From positions 124,001-188,000 of the forward strand of contig CAVYEI010000005.1 of assembly GCA_963767475.1 (NCBI GenBank): DNA of 64,000 nucleotides. Reading direction: 5' to 3'. Numbering within the stretch: the stretch's first letter is position 1; each line of letters starts with the position of its first letter. This DNA comes from WHSW01 sp963767475. GTDB taxonomy: Bacteria; Actinomycetota; Thermoleophilia; Solirubrobacterales; 70-9. The translations under genes and the position numbers were made by a program. Of this stretch, positions 58,532-64,000 are shown in pieces. The notes under the pieces are model-generated. The model was not told the origin of the DNA and ran no database searches. It saw nothing but the letters and a program-made list of their open reading frames with translations.

Positions 58532-59491
58532 GTGATCCTCACCGTCACCCTTAACGCCGCCATCGACCGCACAGTCGCGGTCCCCAACCTCCGCCTTGGT
58601 CAACGCCATCATGCGGTTGAGGCGCGGACGATGGCCGGGGGCAAGGGGGTCAACGTCGCTCGCGCCCTGCACCTGCTCGGCCGGCCGGTGATCGCGGCGG
58701 GCATGGCCGGCGGCGCAACCGGGACCAGGCTCGTCGACGAGCTCCGCAGCGAGTCGGTGCTGACCGCGTTCACGCGGATCGCCGGCGAGTCGCGCACCAA
58801 CCTGGCGGTGGTCGATCCGACCACCGGCCATCAGACCGAGATCAACGAGCGCGGCCCGGAGGTTTCCGAGGAGGAGATCGAGCGCTTCGTCGAGCAGCTG
58901 CTCTACCTCGGACAGGGCGCCTCGATCTGCGTTCTCGCGGGGTCCGTGCCACCCGGCGCGCCGGAGGACGTCTACACCCGCCTGGTGACCGAGCTGCGAT
59001 CCCTGGGAGTGGTCACCGTGCTCGACAGCGACGGTGAGCAGATGCGCGCCGGCCTCCGTGGCGAGCCGGCGGTGGTGGCGCCCAACGTCGACGAGGCCGA
59101 GGAGGCGGTCGGCTATGAGTTCAGCGACGCCAACGACTTCGCGCTCGGGCTCTCATCGCTGCTCGACATGGGGGCCGGTGAGGCGATCGTTACCTCGGAG
59201 ACGGGCTGCGTCGCGGTTGTCGGCGAAGGTTCCGACCGCCGCCGCTACGAGGCGCGGATCGACCAGCTCGAGCCGGTGACCACGGTCGGCTCGGGCGACT
59301 GCTTCCTCGCCGGCTACGTCGCCGCTCGATACGAAGGTGCCAGCGCGATCGATTGTCTTGCCTTCGGGGTTGCCTGCGGCGCCGAGTCGACCCAGCACTT
59401 CGGCGCCGGCACCCTCGATCGCAAGCAGGTCGAGCGGTTGCTTCCCAGGGTCGAGATGCGCGAGCTCGATGTGACCGCCGAGGTCGTCTGA
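58532..59491 (+). CDS. PfkB-family hexose kinase (1-phosphofructokinase/tagatose-6-phosphate kinase type)
   Basis: 319 residues from GTG 58532. The start ILTVTLNAAIDRTV is the FruK/LacC signature, followed by AGGKGVNVARALHLLG (substrate loop) and ETEINERGP-like TEINERGPEVSEEE. LAGSVPPGAPEDVY, APNVDEAEEAVGYE and the anion hole/catalytic base TVGSGDCFLAGYVA follow. The usual GAGD is GSGD, with the catalytic Asp kept. It phosphorylates fructose 1-phosphate or a related sugar phosphate with ATP. No PTS or fruR gene is adjacent; it is followed by two methyltransferase genes. Confidence 0.9.
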   Translation: MILTVTLNAAIDRTVAVPNLRLGQRHHAVEARTMAGGKGVNVARALHLLGRPVIAAGMAGGATGTRLVDELRSESVLTAFTRIAGESRTNLAVVDPTTGHQTEINERGPEVSEEEIERFVEQLLYLGQGASICVLAGSVPPGAPEDVYTRLVTELRSLGVVTVLDSDGEQMRAGLRGEPAVVAPNVDEAEEAVGYEFSDANDFALGLSSLLDMGAGEAIVTSETGCVAVVGEGSDRRRYEARIDQLEPVTTVGSGDCFLAGYVAARYEGASAIDCLAFGVACGAESTQHFGAGTLDRKQVERLLPRVEMRELDVTAEVV

Positions 59492-59503
59492 CCGATCCCC
59501 GCG

Positions 59504-60295
59504 ATGGACGCGTCCGAGATCCAGCGCATGCGCTGGTACCACACGATCGACCTTCCCGACGGCAGCTCGACACCCGGTGAATACGACCTGCGGCCGATCG
59601 TCGGTCGGCTGCCGTGGCCCGAATCGATGGCGGGCATGCGCTGTCTCGACATCGGCAGCCGCGACGGCTTCTACGCCTTCGAGATGGAGCGGCGCGGGGC
59701 CGCCGAGGTCATCTCGCTCGACATCGACGAGCCTGCGCTCGTCCATTTCCCCGGCCCGCGACCGGCGCGCCATTTGGTGCAGAAGGAGCTCGACGCCGGA
59801 ACGCGCGCCTTCGAGGCGGCTCGGGAGGCGCTCGGATCGCAGGTCACCCGGTCGAACCTCGGCATCTACGACCTGACCGAGAGTGACCACGGCCGCTTCG
59901 ACTTCGCCGTGGTCGGGACACTGCTGCATCATCTGCGCGATCCCGCCCGCGCCCTCGCCAGCGCCCGCTCGGTCGTCGGCGGCCATCTGCTGCTCAACGA
60001 GGCCGTGATTCCGGGGCTCGACAGCCTCCGCCGCCGGCCGATGGCCGAGGTACTGATCTCCGATGCCCCGTTCTGGGAGATCGCCAATCCGGCGGCGCAC
60101 CGGCGGATGCTGGAGGCGGCGGGGTTCGAGATCGTCGATTGCGGTCGCCCCTACCTGATCCCCTACGGGGCCGGCGGGGCCAAGCTTTCGCTGCGCGCGT
60201 GCTTCGCGAGGCCGCTTCGCGACACACCCCGCCGGGTGCTCTTCAGCCGGCGCGGGGCCGTCCACGCCTGGACCCTCGGACGGGCACGGCTGTGA
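59504..60295 (+). CDS. CmoB/DUF1698-like SAM methyltransferase (WYHT family member 4)
   Basis: 263 residues, 12 bases after the kinase. MRWYHTIDLPDGSSTPGEYD is the family start. Motif I is RCLDIGSRDGFYAFEMERRG, then EVISLDIDEPALVHFPGPRP and motif IV DFAVVGTLLHHLRDPARALA. FWEIANPAAHRRMLEAAGFE ends the fold. It has a longer C-terminal part (LRACFARPLRDTPRRVLFSR) than members 3 and 5. The stop overlaps the next start (GTGA), so two family members are adjacent and coupled. Confidence 0.86.
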   Translation: MDASEIQRMRWYHTIDLPDGSSTPGEYDLRPIVGRLPWPESMAGMRCLDIGSRDGFYAFEMERRGAAEVISLDIDEPALVHFPGPRPARHLVQKELDAGTRAFEAAREALGSQVTRSNLGIYDLTESDHGRFDFAVVGTLLHHLRDPARALASARSVVGGHLLLNEAVIPGLDSLRRRPMAEVLISDAPFWEIANPAAHRRMLEAAGFEIVDCGRPYLIPYGAGGAKLSLRACFARPLRDTPRRVLFSRRGAVHAWTLGRARL

Positions 60296-61044
60296 ACGAA
60301 GTCGCGCGCCGCGCCGCCGAGGCGAATCCCGCCTGGTACCACACGATCGAGCTCGCGCCCGGGGTGGTGACCAGCGGCCAGGTGGACCTGAGGAAGGTCG
60401 CGAGCCGGGTTCTCCCCGACGATCTCTCGCGCAAGCGGGCTCTCGATGTGGGCACCTTCGACGGCTTTTGGGCGTTCGAGCTCGAGCGACGGGGGGCGAG
60501 CGTGGTCGCGATCGACGTCGAACGGATCGAGGCGGCGGAGTGGCCGCCTCTGTCGCGGGCGATGCTTGAGACCGAGGCTCGCGCCCGCGAGGTCGATCTC
60601 GGCCGCGGCTTCGAGCTCGCCTCGCGGGCGCTCGGCTCGTCGGTGGAACGCCGCCTGCTCGGCGTCTATGAGCTCTCGGCGGAGGCGATCGGCGGCCCGG
60701 TCGACTTTGCCTTCAGCGGTGCGATCCTGCTTCATCTGCGCGACCCGGTCCAAGCCCTCGAGCGGATTGCCTCGGCGCTGCGCCCCGGCGGCGAATTGCG
60801 GCTGATGGAACCGTTCTCTCCGCGACTGACGCTGCTCAGCCCGCGCCGGCCGGCGGCCTCGTTCAGGGCGGCATACGAGGGCTTCAACTGGTGGCTGCCG
60901 AACCTGGCGACGCTCGGCGGCTGGCTGCGGGCCGCCGGATTTCGCGACGAACAGAGGCTCGCGATTGTCCGACCGCCGGCGATCGAGGGGATGCGAAGGC
61001 TCCAGGTTGCCTATCGCGCGCGGACGCCGGGGAGGGGTGGTTGA
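60292..61044 (+). CDS. CmoB/DUF1698-like SAM methyltransferase (WYHT family member 5)
   Basis: 250 residues from GTG 60292. PAWYHTIELAPGVVTSGQVD, motif I RALDVGTFDGFWAFELERRG, VVAIDVERIEAAEWPPLSRA, motif IV DFAFSGAILLHLRDPVQALE and NWWLPNLATLGGWLRAAGF. Very like member 3 (53754-54554), suggesting duplication. It is the last gene before the terminator at 61120. Substrate unknown. Confidence 0.86.
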   Translation: MNEVARRAAEANPAWYHTIELAPGVVTSGQVDLRKVASRVLPDDLSRKRALDVGTFDGFWAFELERRGASVVAIDVERIEAAEWPPLSRAMLETEARAREVDLGRGFELASRALGSSVERRLLGVYELSAEAIGGPVDFAFSGAILLHLRDPVQALERIASALRPGGELRLMEPFSPRLTLLSPRRPAASFRAAYEGFNWWLPNLATLGGWLRAAGFRDEQRLAIVRPPAIEGMRRLQVAYRARTPGRGG

Positions 61045-61086
61045 CCGCTGTTATCATCGCCAAGGCCTCGCGCAAAGAAAAGATTC

Positions 61087-61124
61087 GGGGCCGCGCAGCC
61101 GCAATTAGCGGCTTTCGGGGCCCC
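61087..61124 (+). promoter_or_regulatory. candidate antiterminator upstream of guaB3
   Basis: GGGGCC (61087-61092) can pair with GGCCCC (61119-61124), enclosing a second hairpin AGCCGC-AATTA-GCGGCT (61097-61113). This pairing would use the left arm of the terminator that starts at 61120, so the two structures exclude each other, as in transcription attenuators. TTCGGGGCC occurs twice, 30 bases apart. No known riboswitch was recognised. Confidence 0.4.
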
Positions 61125-61141
61125 TTTCGAGGGGCTTTTTT
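61120..61141 (+). terminator. intrinsic terminator, 6-bp stem with TTCG loop and T6
   Basis: GCCCCT-TTCG-AGGGGC (61120-61135) followed by six T (61136-61141). It is the clearest rho-independent terminator in the window, 75 bases after the last methyltransferase and 198 bases before guaB3. Confidence 0.85.
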
Positions 61142-61176
61142 CGTCCGCGAACACCCCTAGGTTTGGAGCTAGATCA

Positions 61177-61338
61177 ATGACCCCGATTGGCGCACACCCA
61201 GATGACGCGCGGACAGCGGCGCCGGATCGCGCCCGTACTCCTTGCGCGTGCCCACCGGCACGCGCTTCGTCGCCCGACCGCGCCCGGCTTGCTGCCGCAC
61301 GCCCCTGGGCGCACACCAACCGGAGGTCAGTGATCTAG
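61177..61338 (+). CDS. possible leader ORF (53 codons) abutting guaB3
   Basis: ATG 61177 has GGAG eight bases upstream and opens a frame without stops to TAG 61336-61338, directly touching the guaB3 ATG. The peptide (MTPIGAHPDDARTAAP at its start, RRSVI at its end) is Arg/Ala/Pro rich and matches nothing known. Third-position G/C is about 70 percent, clearly lower than in real genes here, so it may be non-coding leader RNA. If translated, termination next to the start could couple it to guaB3. Confidence 0.3.
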   Translation: MTPIGAHPDDARTAAPDRARTPCACPPARASSPDRARLAAARPWAHTNRRSVI

Positions 61339-62544
61339 ATGGAAGTAGAGATCGGACGCGGCAAGAAGGGCAGGCGGGCCTACGGGTTCGACGACATCGC
61401 GATCGTGCCGTCACGGCGCACCCGTGACCCCGACGATGTCGACATCTCCTGGAACCTGGGGCCGTACCGATTCGAGCTGCCGCTGCTCGCCTCGGCGATG
61501 GATGGAGTGGTCAGCCCGCAGACCGCGATCGAGATCGGCGCGCTCGGCGGCCTCGGCGTGCTCAACCTCGAGGGCATCTGGAGCCGCTACGAGGACGCCG
61601 ACGAGAAGCTGAAGCAGATCGCCGCGACGCCGCCCGAGCAGGCGACCCAGCTGATGCAGCGGATCTACGAGGAGCCGCTGAAGCCGGAGCTGATCGCGCA
61701 GCGGATCGAGCAGATCAAGGAGGCGGGCGCGGTCGCCGCCGGCTCGCTCACCCCGCAGCGGGTGACCGAGTTCTACGAGGTCGCGCTCGAGGCCGGGCTC
61801 GACATCCTCGTGATCCAGGGCACGGTGATCTCGGCCGAGCACGTCTCGACCAAGACCGAGCCGCTGAACCTGAAGGAGTTCACCGCCGAGATCCCGGTTC
61901 CCTGTGTGATGGGCGGCTGTGCCTCCTATTCCACCGGCCTGCACCTGATGCGCACCGGCGCGGTCGGGGTACTCGTCGGGGTCGGTCCGGGCGCCGCCTG
62001 CACCACGCGCGGCGTGCTCGGGCTCGGCGTTCCCCAGGCGACGGCGATCGCCGACGTCGCCGCCGCCCGCGCCCAGCACATGCTGGAGACGGGCGAGTAC
62101 TGCAACGTGATCGCCGACGGCGGCATGCGCACCGGTGGCGACCTCTCGAAGGCGATCGCGGTCGGCGCCGACGCGGTGATGATCGGCTCGCCGCTGGCGC
62201 GCGCGACGCAGGCCCCGGGGCGCGGTTATCACTGGGGGATGGCCACCTTCCATCCCTCGCTGCCACGCGGCACGCGGGTGAAGACGCAACAGGACGGGAC
62301 CCTGGAGGAGATCCTGATGGGCCCGGCGCACGAGAACGACGGCACCTTCAACCTGATCGGGGCGCTGAAGACCTCGATGGCCACCTGCGGCTATGAGGAC
62401 ATTCGTGATTTCCAGCGCGCCGAGGTGATGGTGGCGCCGTCGCTGCAGACCGAGGGCAAGCAGCTGCAGCGCTCGCAGGAGGTCGGTATGGGCTCCAACG
62501 GCCGGGCCAGAGTCGCAAACGGGGTAGCCGCCGCGGATGCCTGA
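61339..62544 (+). CDS. guaB3: GuaB3-type IMP dehydrogenase family protein
   Basis: 401 residues, no CBS domains, as in the GuaB3 family of actinobacteria and cyanobacteria. The barrel shows YGFDDIAIVPSRRT, LLASAMDGVVSPQTA, the catalytic Cys loop VGPGAACTTRGVLGLGVPQ, NVIADGGMRTGGDLSKAIAV, AVMIGSPLARA and a flap region GTRVKTQQDGTLEEILMGP. The C-terminus YEDIRDFQRAEVMVAP is characteristic of GuaB3. It probably acts on IMP or GMP, but the exact reaction is less settled than for classical IMPDH. CGGAGG stands 12 bases before ATG 61339. It overlaps guaA by 8 bases. Confidence 0.92.
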   Translation: MEVEIGRGKKGRRAYGFDDIAIVPSRRTRDPDDVDISWNLGPYRFELPLLASAMDGVVSPQTAIEIGALGGLGVLNLEGIWSRYEDADEKLKQIAATPPEQATQLMQRIYEEPLKPELIAQRIEQIKEAGAVAAGSLTPQRVTEFYEVALEAGLDILVIQGTVISAEHVSTKTEPLNLKEFTAEIPVPCVMGGCASYSTGLHLMRTGAVGVLVGVGPGAACTTRGVLGLGVPQATAIADVAAARAQHMLETGEYCNVIADGGMRTGGDLSKAIAVGADAVMIGSPLARATQAPGRGYHWGMATFHPSLPRGTRVKTQQDGTLEEILMGPAHENDGTFNLIGALKTSMATCGYEDIRDFQRAEVMVAPSLQTEGKQLQRSQEVGMGSNGRARVANGVAAADA

Positions 62545-64000
62545 TCCCGCGGTCGCCCCCGAGCACGCGGCCGGGGGCGCCGTGCGGCCTGCGGATGGCT
62601 CGCGTGGGCCGATCGTCACCGGCGATCCCGCGCTGCCGGTCGAGCCCGGCGTCCACGAGGCGATCGAGGTCGCGCCGCCGGCGACCGCGCAGGAGGAGGT
62701 GCTGGTGCTCGATTTCGGCGGCCAGTACTCGCAGCTGATCGCCCGGCGGATCCGCGAGTGCGGCGTCTATGCCGAGTTGCTCCCGCACGATCTCGAGATC
62801 GAGCGAATCCGCGAGCGCGCCCCGGTCGCCCTGGTGCTCTCCGGTGGCCCGGCGTCGGTGTATTCGGAGGGCGCGCCGAAGCTGCGCCCCGAGCTGCTCG
62901 AGCTCGGGATCCCGGTGCTCGGGATCTGTTACGGAATGCAGGCGATGGTGCTCGAGCTGGGCGGCAAGGTCGAGGGCGCCGAGGCGGGTGAGTTCGGCCG
63001 CACGGCGCTCAACCTGAGCGGCGACGGCGGCCGCCTGCTCGCCGGCCTGCCGCCCGAGCAGCAGTGCTGGATGAGCCACCGCGACTCGGTCTTCGAGCCG
63101 CCCGCCGGCTTCACCGCGCTCGGCGCCAGCCCCGGCTCGCCGGTCGCCGCGCTCGAGGACACCGAGCGCGGCCTCTACGGAATCCAGTTTCACCCCGAGG
63201 TCGTGCACACGCCCTACGGCCAGCAGATCCTCGACCGCTTCCTGCGCGAGATCGCCGGCGCCGAGGGGGCCTGGTCGCCGGCATCGGTGATCGACGAGCA
63301 GATCGGCCGGATCCGCGCCCAGGTCGGTGATGCGGGCGTGATCTGCGGCCTCTCCGGCGGCGTCGACTCGGCGACCGCCGCGGCGCTCGTGCACCGCGCG
63401 ATCGGGGACCAGCTCACCTGCGTGCTCGTCGATCACGGCCTGATGCGAAAGAACGAGGCCGACCAGGTGGTCGCGGCGATGGAAGAGCTCGGTGTGAATC
63501 TGATCCTCGTCGACGCCGAGCAGCGCTTTCTCGAGCGGCTCGCCGGCGTCGAGGAGCCCGAGCGAAAGCGGATGATCATCGGCGAGGAGTTCATCCGCGT
63601 GTTCGAGGACGAGGCGACGAAGCTCGACGGGGTCGGCTTCCTGGTCCAGGGGACGCTGTACTCGGATGTGATCGAGTCGGGCGGCGACGGGCGCACGGCC
63701 GACACGATCAAGTCGCATCACAACGTCGGCGGCCTGCCCGAGGATCTCGGCTTCGACCTGGTCGAGCCGCTGCGGATGCTGTTCAAAGACGAGGTCCGCG
63801 CGGTCGCCGCCGAGCTCGGGCTCTCGGAGAAGGTGGTCTGGCGCCAGCCGTTCCCCGGTCCCGGCCTGGCGATCCGGATCGTCGGTGGCGAGGTCAACCG
63901 CGAGCGCCTCGACATCCTCCGCGACGCCGACGCGATCCTCCAGGAGGAGATCAAGGCCGCCAGCCTCTACCGCGAGCTGTGGCAATCCTTCTGCGTGCTC
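62537..64000 (+). CDS. guaA: GMP synthase (glutamine-hydrolysing), 3' truncated
   Basis: Converts XMP to GMP with glutamine and ATP. 488 codons lie in the window and the frame is still open at base 64000. The amidotransferase domain starts VLVLDFGGQYSQLIARR, with the Cys nucleophile in LGICYGMQAM and the His-Glu in IQFHPEVVHTPYG. The ATP-pyrophosphatase P-loop is GLSGGVDSATAAALV, followed by VLVDHGLMRKNEA, TIKSHHNVGGLPEDL and VWRQPFPGPGLAIRI. From ATG 62537 there is an extra N-terminal stretch of about 54 residues, so a GTG at 62582 or 62699 may be the real start. The overlap with guaB3 suggests a shared purine operon. Confidence 0.96.
   Translation, partial: MPDPAVAPEHAAGGAVRPADGSRGPIVTGDPALPVEPGVHEAIEVAPPATAQEEVLVLDFGGQYSQLIARRIRECGVYAELLPHDLEIERIRERAPVALVLSGGPASVYSEGAPKLRPELLELGIPVLGICYGMQAMVLELGGKVEGAEAGEFGRTALNLSGDGGRLLAGLPPEQQCWMSHRDSVFEPPAGFTALGASPGSPVAALEDTERGLYGIQFHPEVVHTPYGQQILDRFLREIAGAEGAWSPASVIDEQIGRIRAQVGDAGVICGLSGGVDSATAAALVHRAIGDQLTCVLVDHGLMRKNEADQVVAAMEELGVNLILVDAEQRFLERLAGVEEPERKRMIIGEEFIRVFEDEATKLDGVGFLVQGTLYSDVIESGGDGRTADTIKSHHNVGGLPEDLGFDLVEPLRMLFKDEVRAVAAELGLSEKVVWRQPFPGPGLAIRIVGGEVNRERLDILRDADAILQEEIKAASLYRELWQSFCVL

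Noticed and set aside
61041..61058. TTGACC and TATCAT near the end of the last methyltransferase gene as a promoter
   Set aside because: Only 6 bases separate the two boxes, far from the 16-18 needed.

Overview
High-GC, strongly G/C-ending-codon DNA from an actinobacterium. The best fit is the Thermoleophilia (Solirubrobacterales/Gaiellales type). Pointers are the gap-pgk-tpiA-gpmI order, a GuaB3-type IMP dehydrogenase relative, an LPXTG mini-protein, an RTX-tailed propeller protein, frequent GTG/TTG starts, and many genes with a TANNNT -10 hexamer only 6-10 nt before the start codon (leaderless transcription). No rRNA, tRNA, CRISPR array or insertion sequence was seen. The class-level placement is inference.

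Layout. 1-1334: end of an ABC exporter operon (ATPase, permease). 1365-6347: VOC protein, then the glycolytic operon gap-pgk-tpiA-gpmI with 4-8 nt overlaps. 6303-7890 (minus): sulfotransferase and a broken PhyH-like dioxygenase. 7953-9551: tgt and a small exported protein. 9562-12177 (minus): Ser/Thr kinase coupled to a Thr-rich lipoprotein, and a metallophosphoesterase. 12214-13458: M48 membrane protease.

13439-53697 is a large surface-polysaccharide region interrupted by argS (16043-17704). It holds an initiating phosphoglycosyl transferase (17716-19200), two Wzy/ligase-like membrane proteins (19914, 26446), a Wzc-type tyrosine autokinase (21924), a Wzx-like flippase (42767), and about a dozen GT2/GT4 glycosyltransferases. 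It also holds two left-handed beta-helix acyltransferases, an MFS exporter, two alkaline-phosphatase-fold enzymes with Thr in the nucleophile position, a GtrB-like/GT-C pair, many SAM methyltransferases and a GH lipoprotein. Genes switch strand often, with short convergent overlaps and tiny divergent promoters. Two neighbouring glycosyltransferase genes (32756-34909) carry seven +1 insertions.

53754-64000 returns to core functions mixed with more methyltransferases: HU, pyrF (CTG start, late frameshift), a LysM-like anchor protein, a D-Ala-D-Ala carboxypeptidase, a glycosyltransferase, a PfkB sugar kinase, two methyltransferases, then a strong terminator inside a possible attenuator, guaB3 and the beginning of guaA.

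In function, the middle of the window would assemble a lipid-linked oligosaccharide, methylate/acylate it, flip and polymerise it. Few nucleotide-sugar biosynthesis genes are present (only one epimerase), so precursors must come from elsewhere. Points most worth following are the ArgRS lacking its HIGH motif, the symmetric divergent promoters at 51.56 kb and 53.72 kb, the seven-insertion cluster, the five-member WYHT methyltransferase family, and the guaB3 leader.
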